A DNA stretch of 64,000 nucleotides, from the NCBI RefSeq assembly GCF_007655135.1, contig NC_045129.1:35713122-35777121 (forward strand), written 5' to 3'. The position numbers were made by a program, and so were the translations under genes. The notes below the pieces were generated by a model. That model was given only the letters and a program-made list of their open reading frames with translations. It ran no database searches and was not told the origin of the DNA. Below, piece after piece: positions 23,157-36,729 of the stretch; position 1 is the first letter of the stretch; every line of letters starts with the position of its first letter. This DNA comes from Punica granatum. Its lineage: Eukaryota; Streptophyta; Magnoliopsida; Myrtales; Lythraceae.

Positions 23157-24393
23157 GTGATTTTTGTTAGCAATTTTAGCCTTCTCTGTTTACATTGATC
23201 TGTGAACTCTGCTAGCCATATGGATCTCTGGAGCTTTCGTTACTGCTGCAAATTTTGCTGCTTTGACTCAATTCCGATGGATTCAATTCCATGCCTCTCT
23301 GTGATTCATATCGTGGGTTTGAGCTGAATGGATTTTGCTCATTGGCCGGACTCGCTGCTGTCGTAATGTCCAAAAAAGTTGCTACATTTGCACATTTGAA
23401 ATCCGGCTATGATAATAGGAGAAACTCGCAAACATGATTTGATTTAGTACTAAGTAATTAATTCCAAATTGATATATATGAGTAACCCGAGGAGCGAATT
23501 GTGTTTGCTGTTGGTTCTCGCTGTACTGATCTGGGTAATGTATGTTGGGATGGATGGGTTACATCTTTGGTATACAAAAGTTTAATTAACGCTTCACTAT
23601 CTGGTCATTGAGGATCTTCAGTTCCCATATGACCCGTTCCCTTGAAGCAAAATCAGTTGTGCTGCTCCCGGACATCTCTGTTCTGCAGCACTTTGCTCCG
23701 GGATGATGCCGGGGCAGCTACATTCAATACTATCATCAGGTTTGAAACACTCCCCCCCCCCCCTTTATTTCTTTCTTTTGCTGCAATTCCCAACAGAACA
23801 CTGGCCATTCCTGGTGTTGAAATGCTGAATATATTAACTTGCTTAGATCGCTGATTAAAGACTCTGAATGGATGCTATTCTTTGTTAATCAAATATTCAT
23901 TGTAAACTTGGATTGCGGTGCTCTTTTAGTTTCACTCTGAGTCGCATACGCTTCTCATTGTTCAAATTACGGCAATATGTCATGCGTAGGTTTTACATGT
24001 CAAAAGAGTTTTTCATCTCTTATTTCTTCGAAGGTCTTGGTCACTGATCCTACTGTGTGTTATCTCGCTTTTACCAGTTCAGCTAGTTTGATCAGTAGAA
24101 GAGAGCAGTTGCCAGTCTGTAAATAGAAAGTAACCTATGCAGGGCATTGGAAATAATAATCCGTTCCCATGCTTGGTCTGTTTCGGCAACATCAAAGTAA
24201 AATAGACTTGTGAAAAGCAGAAGATCTCGAGGCTGGTCTCTGTAGACTGTGTCGGCTCATGTGGCTCCCTGTAGCTCGTCTGATCAGAAATTAGTTCGAG
24301 AATAGATAGATATTCTCTCCTCGTGTCACTTGTATCATTGCTTGCCAAGTTCTGCTGCTAAGTTTATTAATTTCATCAGCTCCTTTGAAGATT

Positions 24394-27300
24394 TTAGTTG
24401 TCTTCATTTCCCAGCATGTCGTCTGCTGCTAATTGTTCCGAATCTTGACGCCCTCCCCATTTCCTTATTCTGTCTCCTGCCATTGAGGCCTGCAAAAGAG
24501 CAGAAACTGAGAAATCATTAGTTTGGTGCATTGTGTGATAGAATTCTGGAAACCATCCCTTCTTCAGTCGGTCTTACCTCTTTGTTCCAATTCGTCTTGT
24601 AAAAAATGTAGAAGAGAACGCTGGTTTGCACGATCGTCCCGCCCAGCATTCCACACCATATCCCCTGAAAATCATGCGATAATGCCTCAGTTCTACCGAA
24701 TACTGGGAGATCCAACCGTAAAGACTACCTTATACTAACAACTTGAATCTTTCAGAGCTTTGGTTGTATGATCTATTGGTTGCTAGTGACTACTGCTGTG
24801 TAAGTATTCGAGTCTTTTCCCTTCCCAGGGGCTTACCCTAATGCCCCAGTCGAGCCAATAACCCAGGATGAGACCCATCGGCACTCCGAACAGATAGTAG
24901 CACGTGATGTTCACGTATGCCACTGTAGCCTGCCACCCTGCTCCCACCGCCATACCTATCAACAACAGAACCTGATCACTTTGTACATCATCGCTCGTTG
25001 TCTCTGCTTGCACTCAGCGATCAAGTAGTTGCAGGATTGCAGTGACGCTCTAGTAGAGGAGATGACTTACCAGAGAGGACAGGCTGAACGTTGTTGATGA
25101 GGATGCAGAAGGCGAGCAACGGCGTGAGCTCCTCCACTACATCCTGGACGGAGGTGTCACTAGAGAATAGGGACGGGTAGTCCTTCCTCACAGCTATCAA
25201 GAAAACCGAAACAACCACCCCGATCGAGAAAGAATTTACCACGGCGACAGCCAGTGCAAATTTGGCCGTCCTTGGGTGGCCTGCCCCCAGTTCATTTGAC
25301 ACCCTCACGCTGTAAATATTTTACGCATGATATTCATTGAGGAATTGTATAACTTTCAAGTGTCCATACGTAAAATATATATATATATATATTAGGATTT
25401 TAACTAGACTACTGTTTATGGCCTTGTCGTGACCGTTTGGATCAATACGGAGCTCACCACTAAACTAAACATTAATCGAACGGATCCAATGGGGAATTGG
25501 AATGGTCGGGTGATCGAATACCTTCCACATTGTGTAATGTTCTGAAGGGGTATAGGATGCGTACCTTACGGCCGCATTCATTCCGAGGGCCGCCATGACA
25601 GTCCAAACCACGATGCTCATGCTGCCATTTTCCCAAAGAAAGAAAATATTTAGAAAAAAAAAAACCGACTTTATTGGTGAAGAAAAAGTAAATTATTATG
25701 TGAATTATCATATTACTTATGAATAGTGCATTAGAATAATCTAACTAGTATTTTTTTTTTCTTTTTGGTGCGTGATTTATAAATTAGAAGGCAAAGAGAA
25801 GTTTGTATCAATTGAATGACTTTTCATTTCTCATGTCGGACATGCATTTCCACGATGAGGGAAAATTTTCCTATCTGACTGTTTTCGTCAAACTCATGCA
25901 AAGAAAATTAGTGCCATGGCCCCCCACCGCGTCTATTTTCCAGCTAATTTTTAAAGAAGATGAAAGAAACAAAAAAATTAAAAAGAACAAAAAATAGTTA
26001 GGAAGAATAATTAAGAGCTGAATTTAACATGATATTATGAATATTTTATATTAATTAGCATTTAGTAGTGCACATACTTTCTATCAATAATAATTAGTTC
26101 TCTTAAAAACACGAAGTTTTTAATTCCGCTGCTAGTAGTAATAGTAAATTTCCATCAAAGAAAAGGAAATATAATCCCCTTATATGATTTTTTTTGTCCC
26201 TTAAAATTCCTGCAAGAGAATATGAAGCATAAGAATATAATTATCCCCAAAGAAGAAAATGTAAAAAAAAAAAATCAAATTTTTAAAGCAAATAATGAAC
26301 ATTAGTGTTTTTCTTATTTCTTTAAGGAAAAGTAGAAAAGCATGAGCATTTAGTGGAACAACGAAGAGAGAACTTACCAAATAGACAATGCATCAACAGA
26401 AACCTCGGCATTCTTCAAATATCCAGCAAATAGAATCAGGACCACGTAATACCAAACCTCCAAGCTGCCAACGTGACTAATTAATCAGTTAAAATAACCC
26501 AAATATACCGAAGGAACTGAAGTTCGGTACATGCACGTACATATAGCCTATATCAAATAAAGCTGCTTTAAAAAAAAATTATTAATTGATATACTCGCGG
26601 ATAATGATATAATAAAGTAATTAGATACAACAGTTTATGGATCATTTGGTGAATATCTCTAAGCGGACAAAAGATTTGTATATTCGGCTATGAAATGCAT
26701 AACTTAGTTTAAAAAATAAAAAAATAAGTAGGGCATCACTAATTGTCTTGCTAGGGCTCTCCCCCCCCCCCCCCCCCCCCCCCCCCCAACCTTTGTGTTT
26801 TTCAGATGATTAGATGGAACTGACTTATATACTAGTGAATAGTGATTGTATAATCATTATATATTGAAACATTATATATATATTGTGCGGGTGTATGTAA
26901 TCATTGTATATCAATATCAGTCCACAGTCACTCCCACGTGAGAGAGAGTTTGACTCACTTTTTCTTTTCTTAAATAAGAGACATTATTGGGCAGTGCTGT
27001 ATTTTCCCGAATCGGAGGCTGCGAATGAGACAGAGGGGCAAAAGCTGCAATCGAAAGGGGGAAGGGGGCCACTTATTATTTGTCTCACATTCGCAGGATT
27101 CGGAGGAATAATTCAGAGGATAATGCTTTTCTATTATTAATTTAGTATAATAAAATAAAATTTCTAAGTAATTAATAAGTGAATATAAATAATTTTATCA
27201 CGAGAATTAAAGCTATAATTTATTATTATTATTATTATTATTATGAGAGTGTGCGCTAACCACATCCTCACTCTCAGTTTGACTAACAACTTAGTTATAT

Positions 27301-29098
27301 CGTCTCTGTTGGATTTTAGTATGTTTATTTTGTCCTTAAAAATTAGCTAAATACTTATTTCTATGATAAACCTTAGGGAAAAAAAAAGAAAAGAAAAATG
27401 ATAGAAGGGAAGGGTAAACAAACATATAAATTAAAAAGGATCCGTTGGCGATTACAGTAGAGGTTGCATAAATGTTTTTTATTGATTTTTAAGCGAAAAC
27501 AATATTTCCTGAATTATTACAAAGTCGCAATTTGACTTATTTTAGAGGTCGGAAGAAGTGATTTTCTCCGGCAAATTATAAGTGTATATGAAAATTAATT
27601 CTGCTTATTCTCTATTTCAAGTATTAATTTTAATTTTAGCTATTTTATAACATGACCCTCCAAACGCTTTAATTTATTATGAAATCAACAATAAATTTTA
27701 AGCAATTATATTTCAGTATTTTTATCTCAACAACAACACTCCCAAACAAAGTCAAAAAAGATATTTCATCTATTTTTTCGAATACGTATTTCTTCTAGTT
27801 TTTTATTCTGGAGAAATTATTACAATTAATGATATTTTAAGTAGGTTTTCTAAAACTTAATATTATTATAATGTATATTTGCAAATATAGTTATTATAAA
27901 TAACTGATTAGTTGTAACCGAAAGAAAATAACTTATTAGTTTGTTTTCCAAATATTGTACTTAACTTTTTGAACTTAAGATTCACTTACCAAAGCATCAC
28001 CGCGGAGGCAAGAGAGAGTCGGACGAACCCCCATAGGTTCTGGAACGCCTTCCAGGAGAAGCCGGTCCACGCCCGGCCGCACGTACCGCTCAAGATGTAG
28101 ATGAGTTGCGCCACCACGATGACCCACCACGAGGTGTTGAGGACCACTGCTGCACCGGCAAGGCCCCAGCCGAGTCGCAAGATGAGGAGCCAGCTGAACA
28201 CGGTGTGGAGGACTAACACCACCCCCGCGATCACCGCCATGACTATGATCTTGCTCTGGGACTGCAGGAACTTGGCGATGGGGAAGTTCATGGCGTATGC
28301 AAACAGCTGCGGGATCATCCAGATGGCAAACATCCCGGCGCCCTGTGATATCTCCTTCGTCTGCCCTATCAGCCTAAGGAGCTGGGCCGCAAAGATGTAG
28401 AGGAGGCAGAGGACGACTGCCATGGAGTTGAGGATGATCCAAGACCGCTGCATGTAGATCCCGAGCATGTCCAGCTGCCCCGCCCCGTAAGCCTGCCCAC
28501 ACAGCGTCTCTAATGCGCTCCCCATCCCCAGCTACAGTCACAATCATCGCCACCCGCAATATCGATGCGGCACCATCAGTAAAAGTAAATTGATCTTTAT
28601 GAGATGTCTCTTCTCGGTATGAAATAGCATCGCCTTTCATCATTGAATGTCGTTATATGAAGATGAGAGACGATATCCAATATGGACGTATGGTATATAC
28701 GTACATTTTATTAATGTGCATGGATATAGGACTTGTATGAAACCACATACCATGAGGCCCATGGAGAACCCAGCAATGACGGAATTCTCAATGGAGACGG
28801 CAGCGAGAGCGAGGGTACTGACATGGCCGACAAACACCTGGGTGACTGCACCGAGCGAGAACTGGCAGATGGAGGTGAAGACAGCAGGTCCTGCTAGGAA
28901 CCACAACTTCTTTGCCTCGACAGAGAACTCACGGAAGAAATCCCGGGGCCCAGTGATTGGGGCGATATCGTCGGTCCCCGGGGTGAAGGAGAAGGTGGCA
29001 GAGGAGGAGTAGGGCTGAGTCGTCCCGCGGCGCCCTTCTGCGTTGCCTGATTGGCTCCCTTGCCTTGGAGAGAGAAGAGGGTGCTCACCATTCTCCAT
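24394..29098 (-). CDS. MATE efflux transporter (DETOXIFICATION), copy A
   Basis: Eight exons on the minus strand: 29098-28751, 28531-27990, 26464-26378, 25621-25565, 25309-25071, 24955-24837, 24664-24578 and 24489-24394, total 1575 nt, 524 aa. Two MatE (PF01554) halves and about 12 membrane helices are expected. Plant MATE motifs are present: LGMGSALETLCGQAYGAGQ, YMQRSWIIL, WMIPQLFAYAMNFPIAKFLQ, VRVSNELGAGHPRTAKFA and a GIWCGMLGGTIVQT block. It resembles the Arabidopsis DTX33/34 clade; DTX33 has been reported as a tonoplast chloride channel, while other relatives move flavonoids, so the substrate cannot be told from sequence. Intron 2 holds a 27-base C run and a SINE. No lesions seen. Confidence 0.9.
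26761..26787. repeat. C27 homopolymer in MATE-A intron 2
   Basis: An uninterrupted run of 27 cytosines follows GGGCTCT. Paralogous intron 2 of copy B has no matching run. Long C runs are rare in plant nuclear DNA and its exact length may reflect sequencing or assembly error. Confidence 0.9.
27140..27275 (-). mobile_element. SINE copy in MATE-A intron 2
   Basis: On the minus strand: GAGGATGTGGTTAGCGCACA head, a degenerate middle with an ATT microsatellite (27217-27243 on the plus strand), TTAATTCTCG as a decayed box B, then the family 3' part TTAGAAATTTTATTTTATTA. Boundaries approximate. Confidence 0.5.
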
Positions 29099-30463
29099 AG
29101 TACGAACTATGGAGTATGATCTGCAATTAATTAATAGAGTCTACTTGGAAATTAAGGTGAAGGAATAGATTATGATAGCTACATATAAGTCCATACGAGG
29201 GAAAGAGAGAGAGAGAGAGGACTTTTTGTTTGGCTCCTGGGAGAAATTATTGGGCGGACTTAGTACACCATGTCATTTGGTGACTTTTCTCAGCGTTTTT
29301 AGCCTCGTGTTTACTTTGACTCAATCCCGATGGATTCATTTCTATGCCTCTCTGTGATTTTATGCCGTAGGTTTGAGCTGAACGGATTTTGCTCGTTAAT
29401 CAATCTCGCTGCGGTCATAATGTCGAATAAAGTTGCTAGAATTGCATCTCTGAAATCCGGCTAAGACAATAAGGAGGACAACTCGATAGCACGATTTCAT
29501 TTACATGATGAATAACCTGAGGAATGAATTGTGTCCATGCTGTCGGTTCTCGGCGTACTGGTCTGGCTAACGTATGTTAGGATGGACGGGTTTGGTTATA
29601 TGTCCTTGGTCTTTTCCGTAAGAATTCGAACAAAATTTTAACGCTTCACTATCTGGTCACTGAGGGTCTCCAGTACCCATATGATCAGTTCCCTTGAAGC
29701 AAAAGCAATTGTGCTGCTTCTGTGCATCTCTGTCCCGCAGCTCTTGGCTCCAGGATGATGCCGAAGGCAGCCATATTCAGTGCTACAAATCATAGCCAGA
29801 AACTGTTTTCTCCCTTGAGATAATGCCTAAAGAAAAACTGGTAATTCCCATTGATGTGTGTGGCATTACGAATCCGTGTTTCATGCTGAACGTATAAAAC
29901 GCGCTGGAACCATCGGTTAACACAATTTGTCAATAGATGCTATTTTTTTATCAATAGAATGTTCGATGTAAACTTGGATTATGGTGCTCTTTCAGTTTCA
30001 TCTTAAGCTTGTCGTGCTTCTATTTGGGACATTAGGTGGAATGTGTCAAGAGTTTTTCTTCTCTTACTGTCGCTGGAGGTCTTGGGTAATGGATCCTATT
30101 TCGTGTTATCTCGGTTATACGGGTTTCTGCTAGTTTTATCAGTGGGAAGCAGTTGCCAGTCCGTACGTAGAAATTCACCGATGTAGAGCATTGCAAACAA
30201 TAAGCTCCTTCCACGGCGGTGTCTATATCAGCAACATCAAAGTAAAATAGACTAGTGAAAAACTGAAAATCTCGAGGTAGATTTCTGTAGAGGGTAGACT
30301 GTGGCGGTCCATGTGGCTCCCGGTAGTTCTTCTGATAAAAAAATGAATTCGAGAAGAGATGATCGAGATGAGTTCCTCCTTGGGTCACTTGTAACATTTG
30401 CTTTCCAAGGTGTGCTGCTAATTTTATTCATTCGATCAGCTCCTCTGAAGATTGCAGTTCTCC

Positions 30464-33400
30464 TCATCTCTCGGCATCGTTGTCTGTTGCTAATTGTTCC
30501 GAATCTTGACGCCCTCCCCATTTCCTTATTCTGTCTCCTGCCATCGAGGCCTGCAGAAGAGCAGAAACTCAGACATCGTTAGTGTTGTGTATGAATAATA
30601 TGAATTCTGGAATCCATCCCTTCTTCAGTCGGGAATCAGGCGCGAGTCTTACCTCTTTGTTCCAATTCGTCCTGTAAATGATGAAGAAGAGAATGCTGGT
30701 TTGTACAATCGTCCCGCCCAGCATTCCGCACCATATCCCCTGAAAATCACACGATAATGTGTCAGTTCTACCGAAGAGGAGATCCAACCGTAAAGACTAC
30801 CTCATATTTAACAACTTGAATCTTCGAGTTTCGCAGCTTGATTGTATGATCTGTTAATTGTTAGTGATTATTGCTACTTAAGCATTCAAGTCTCCCTGGG
30901 AACCTTACCCTAACGCCCCAGTCGAGCCAATAACCCATGATGAGACCCAAAGGCACTCCGAACAAATAGTAGCACGCGATGTTCACGTATGCCACTGTCG
31001 CCTGCCACCCTGCCCCCACCGCCATACCTATCAACAACAGAACCCGATCACTTTGTACATCATTGTGCGTCTTTATTCGCACTCAGCGATCAAACAGTTG
31101 CAGGATTTCTGTGAAGGTGGGTTACAGTCGAATAGAGGCGATGACGTACCAGAGAGCACAGGCTGAACGTTGTTGATGAGGATACAGAAGGCGAGCAACG
31201 GAGTGAGCTCCTTCACAACATCCTGGACGGAGGTATCGGTAGAGAATAGGGACGGGTAGTCCTCCCTTGTGACTATCAAGATAATCGAGATGACCACCCC
31301 GATTACGAAAGAGTTTATCACGGCAACAGCCAATGCAAGCTTTGCCGTCCTTGGGTGACCTGCCCCTAGTTCATTTGACACCCTTACGCTGCAAACATTT
31401 TACATGTAATATTCATCAAAAAATTGTATACAAGGAAAAGAAATTAAAGTTTCTAATTCATATCACGTTCAAGCGCCCGAAAGAAAGAACAAATACCGTA
31501 GGACCTTTAACGGGACTTGGCCCCGCTCATGACCGTTAGGAACAATTAATATGGAGCTCACCACTACATATTAATCAAACGCATCTGACTGGGGATTGAA
31601 ATAATCAGATTAAAGTGCTCGGATACCTATCAAGAGAGGGTATAGTGCAGTGGCGCACTTCTTGCTTGGTGACCAATAGGTCTCATGTTAGATGATCAGT
31701 GGGACTATCCATGTCCCTTTATTAAATATTTAGAATTTCTATTTTAATGTACTAGACACATGGGCCTCTCTTGTAATCGAAAAAATACATGTTGTAATGT
31801 TGTAAAAGGGAAAAGGACGTATACCTCACTGCCGCATTCATTCCGAGGGCCGCCATGATAGTCCAGCCAACAATGTTCATGCTGCCATTTTCCCGAAGAA
31901 AGAAAGAATTCAGGGAAATAAAAAGAAAAATACATTTTTATTGGTGAATAAAAAGTAGATTATTATGTTAATTATCATAGATATAGCTTAAGAATAATGC
32001 ATTAGAATAATCGAACTATTTTTTTTTTTGCGCTTGATTTATAAATTGGAAGGGAGGGAGAAGTTTCTATCAATTGAATGGCTTGTCATTTTTCATAAAA
32101 CATGGATTTTCACGAGGAAAACTTTTCTAATCTGTCTGTTTTTGTCAAAATCATGCAAAGAAAATTAATGCCGCGCTCAAGTTTTCTTTATCCTTTTCTT
32201 ACTTTCCTCAGCTAATTTTTAAAGAAGATGAAAGGATAAAGAGAAAGAATCCTAAAAAAAAATTGAGTTAGGAAGAATAACTTAGAGCTGCCATTCCTAG
32301 TAGATTTCGTAAAATCTGTGGTAGAGTACGCGACATAGAATTAGAAAGTTTTATATGTAACAAGATATGTTATGTGAAACTGTGTCACAAAATTCAATAA
32401 AAATATCTATTTTTTTAAAAAAATAATTTTATATCACAAATTTATAATTTATGTGTTCAGTTGTATTTAATACTGATTAGTATGTAATGCTTGCTATGTG
32501 ATGTGCCTAATACATACAAGACTTTCCTAGAGTGCAAGACCAAGTGGGCCTAGACAAAATTACCCCTAAAATAATTTAGGTGAAAATTTAACATGAAAAA
32601 ATGTGAATTTTTAAAAATTAATTAGCACTCTGTAGTGCACATACCTATCAGTAATAGTTCAATAATTCATTCTCATGAAAAACATGAAGTTTTTAACTTA
32701 TTTTCCATCTATTTTTCTCTCCATTTATTTTTTCACTCTCCTCCAACGTTACTTCTATTCTTTTGCACTTTTTCTGGTAAGTTTTCTTTTTCATTTTCTT
32801 AATTTTTCTTTTGTTGATTAATTGAAAATTAAAAAATATTAAAATTTGCATCATGTTGGCAAAAGTTGAAATGTGCTTAATATCAAGCGTCGTATGAGTA
32901 ATTATTTAAAAACAAATATTTCTCATGTAAATTTTTTTCTCTTTATATCATTAATTTTAGAAAAATTAAAGATTAACTAAAGTTTTAGATGTAGGTATAA
33001 ATGTAAAAGCGCACACAGCGCGAATACGAACTTTAATAGGGATATTAGTATAGCCAAAAGAAGAAAATTATTTAAAAAATTGGAAGATCTCCTTTTTCTT
33101 GTCCAAATTAATCAAATCTCCACAAGTAATTAATGCGCATTGTGATTTTCTTTTTTTCAAGTTTTTTCATTGAGAACAAGAGAAAAGCATGAGAATTAAA
33201 GTGGCAGAACGTATTTACCGAAAAAAAAAGAGGGAAAAACGAAGAAATTAAGAACTTACCATATAGACAGTGCATCAACAGAAACCTCGGCATTCTTCAA
33301 ATATCCAGCAAATAGAATCAGTACCATGAAATACCAAACCTCCAAGCTGTCAACACAAGTAAGTGAGTAACTTATTACTTAAAATAACCCAAATATACCG

Positions 33401-34347
33401 AAGGAACAGAAGTTCGGTAGTTAAAATAACCCACATATAGCCTACGTATATCAGAGGTCAAGGTAGACATGGATTGGCATATACTATATATTTCCCGAGA
33501 AATAAATGAAAATTGAAGCCGCCTTGACACATTTGTTAATTGATCTACTTCACTCATATTGATATGGTAAAATAATCAAATATCAAACAAATTATGGGTC
33601 GATTCTTCAATGCACGCATGCATGACTAACTCGAAGCGGACAAATATTAAAATACAACATAATAATTAATCTATAATATCTTTTGTCTTTTATATTCTCA
33701 TCTCTTAATTGATTTGGAATATATCTGTCGTCTCCCTCAATTTAATTTAAATGGTTTTATTATATATATATATATATATATCTTGTTTTATAAGTATTAT
33801 ATTTTTGGAAATTGGGTTTAAATACTTTGTGTTATATTTTATATCCTCAGCGGTAAGTCCAACCACCCGATCATTTGATTAGCAAAAAGTTTTATCCATT
33901 GTGTTAAAAATGCTTGGAACGTTAGGAGAGCTGCCAAGGTAGACCTAAGCTAGTAGCTATCCATCGATTACTTTTGATACGAAACAATCTTTTTATTGAC
34001 TTTTTGGATATCGAATTATTGATCATTCAATGTGTTGCGCAGTGCATTATAGGGGGGAAAAAAAAGATGCATTAATATCCTCGTATCCGTATACTACAAC
34101 TTCATTTATACTTTCATGGTAGAATGACTGAAAAATTATTGGAAACGAATAAGAAAAAAGAACAAACAACGTGATGCAAAGAAAAGTCCAATCGTCGAAC
34201 TCCAAAGAGAGTAGGAAAGAAGTGGGCCATCATGCGCTATACACCTTACTATATATTGAGCCTATCACGTGAGCCTATCACGCCACATAACTAAGCAGAT
34301 ACTTTTCCAAGTTAAATTGCTTGTCCATTGCCACATAAAATATCTAT

Positions 34348-34384
<37 letters not shown>

Positions 34385-36729
34385 CAGCTATGACATGCAT
34401 GCATCATTTTAGTTAATGAATGAGCACAAACAAATAATTCTACCACCGAGAATCGAATTTAAAATTCATTGATTACAAAACAAAAACATATATTTTAGCT
34501 ACTACACTAGACTTTTTTTTTTTTTACCGGTGGATAGACTCTATTCTTCTTACCTTTTTTTTCCCCCTAATTATTCCTTTGTTCACCGGCAAAGGAAGTC
34601 CTTTTAGATAATAGATGGAACTGATTTACATATACCGTTGCTACTAGTGAATAATGATTAACCATTATATAAAAAAACCATTACGTGTATCAGTTCACAC
34701 CCAGCGATATATTCCCACGTGGGAGATAGTTTTTTTTTAGGTAGATGGAGATGGTTTGACCAGCTTTTATGCAACGTCTGTTGGATTTATTATATTTATT
34801 TGGTCCTAATAAATGAGGTGAAACACTTATTTCGTTTCGTTAGGGTTACTATTTATTGAGTTTAAATAATATATATTTCATTTTTTTATTCCGGAGAAAT
34901 CATCACAAGTAACTATTACAAGTAGGTTATCTAAAACTTATTAATTATTTAAAAAGTGTATGTATATATATACATATTTTTTTTGCCATGAAAGAGCCTT
35001 ATGACTTAATACAAGAATCTTGAAGTGAAATAATGAGATATTCGAATATGGAAACTCATAGTTATGAGCCAATGACTTGTATTACTGCAACAAATTCTTT
35101 TCCACATTTATAAAGTTTATTTGCAAATATAGTTATAAATAACCGATTAGTTTGTTTTCCAAACATTTTACTTAATTTATTGAACTTACATGATTTACTT
35201 ACCAAAGCATCACCGCGGAGGCAAGAGACAGTCGGACGAACTCCCACAGGTTCTGGAACGCCTTCCAGGAGAAGCCGGTCCATGCCCGGCCGCACGTGCC
35301 GCTCAAGATGTAGATGAGCTGCGCCACCACGATGACCCACCATGAGGTGTTGAGGACCACTGCCGCCCCGGCAAGGCCCCAGCCGAGTCGCAAGATGAGG
35401 AGCCAACTGAACACGGTGTGGAGGACTAACACCACCCCCGCAATCGCCGCCATGACCATGATCTTGCTCTGGGACTGCAGGAACTTGGCGATGGGGAAGT
35501 TCATGGCGTATGCAAACAGCTGCGGGATCATCCAGATGGCGAACATCCCAGCGGCCTGTGATATCTCCTCCGTCTGCCCAATCAGCCTAAGGAGCTGGCC
35601 CCCAAAGACGTAGAGGAGGCAGAGGATGACCGCCGTGGCATTGAGGATGATCCACGACCGCTGCATGTAGATCCCGAGCATGTCCAGCTGCCCTGCCCCG
35701 TAAGCCTGCCCACACAGTGTCTCCAATGCGCTCCCCATCCCCAGCTGCAGTGAACATCATCCCCACCGCAATATCGATGCGAAGCGGGACAGTAGTCTCT
35801 CTTTTTTAGTGATTGTCTGATAGCTGATGCATGTTCATTGCTTTTCTTTTTTTACCGTCCTCTTCTGCCATGGCCAGTTTATCATCATGGACACATCTAC
35901 GGTGATTGGATTGATGTTTGGTGGACCTAGCCCATATTCTATATCCTCTTTCCTTCTAATCTTTTGAACTCCAATAAGAATACGACACTCCGATTGGTAT
36001 TTTTGCCATGATCTCTCGTATCTCCTGGTAGAATCCATAAGTATCTCCGCTATGATTAGCACTAACTTGTTCTCCACTTTCGTTATGCTGACCCTCGGAT
36101 AGCAAGATTGGCCTTATGATCTTTCTATAAGTTTCTTTTTTTATCGTTATATCTAAGTGTAAAGCTAAGTGTAGCGGGCCAGGCGGGGCACTATCAGTAA
36201 AAATAAATTCTGATCTCCATGAGATGTCTCTTCTCGGTATAAAATATCATTGCCATTTTATCGTTGAATGTGGTTATATGGAGATGACAGACAATATCCG
36301 ATATCGATATATGGTATATAAACATTATTAGCTAATGAGCATAGGCATAGAACTTGGACTTGTATGAAACCACATACGTACCATGATGCCGAAGGAGAAC
36401 CCGCCAATGACGGAGTTCTCGATGGAGACGGCGGCGAGTGCGAGGGTACCGACATGGCCGACAAACACCTGGGTGACTGCACCAAGAGAGTACCGGCAGA
36501 TGAAGGTGAAGACAGCAGGTCCCGCGAGGAACCATAGCTTCTTTGCCTCGACAGAGAACTCCCGAAAGAAATCCTGGGGCCCGGTGATTGGGGCGATATC
36601 ATCGGTCCCCGGGGTGAAGGAGAAGTTCGTGGAGGAGGAGGGGGGCTGAGTCGGCTGTCGGCCCCCTTCTTCGTTGCTTGACCCACTCACTTGCCGCGGA
36701 GAGAGAAGAGGCTGCCTACCATTCTCCAT
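30464..36729 (-). CDS. MATE efflux transporter (DETOXIFICATION), copy B
   Basis: Eight exons on the minus strand: 36729-36382, 35744-35203, 33346-33260, 31881-31825, 31388-31150, 31027-30909, 30739-30653 and 30550-30464, total 1566 nt, 521 aa. Exons 1-7 are exactly the same lengths as in copy A and most residues agree; the last exon is 9 nt shorter and ends ATDNDAER. I use the ATG of MENGRQPLLS, matching copy A, rather than an upstream in-frame ATG at 36750. All MATE motifs listed for copy A are present. Nothing suggests loss of function, so both duplicates appear to be retained. Confidence 0.9.
31640..31791 (+). mobile_element. SINE copy in MATE-B intron 4
   Basis: Head GAGGGTATAGTGCAGTGGCG, with box A TAGTGCAGTGG matching TRGYNNARNNG, then GGTCTCATGTTAG at the box B position (decayed) and the 3' part CTTTATTAAATATTTAGAAT through CTCTTGTAATCGAAAAAA. 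The paralogous intron in copy A (about 25515-25535) lacks it and gives the empty site. Boundaries approximate. Confidence 0.75.
35781..36187. other. About 400-bp insertion in MATE-B intron 1
   Basis: Intron 1 of copy A reads GCAATATCGATGCGGCACCA without a break. In copy B the same sequence is split after GCAATATCGATGCG and resumes at GCACTATCAGTAAAA about 400 bp later. The inserted DNA has no recognisable coding capacity; GCG-containing ends (AAGCGGGACAG and GGGCCAGGCGG) may mark its termini. Class not determined. Confidence 0.55.

Larger units (their letters stand above)
23157..29245. repeat. Segmental duplication unit A (MATE gene plus flanks)
   Basis: This unit corresponds to 29268-36885. 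Shared parts include about 1.2 kb downstream of the gene (for example TTGACTCAATYCCGATGGAT at about 23264 and 29314, and GCAACATCAAAGTAAAATAG in both), all exons, intron edges and the promoter (AATTAAGGTGAAGGAATA). The left edge is at or just after the RPL27A stop codon. The two units are directly adjacent and in the same orientation. Confidence 0.85.
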
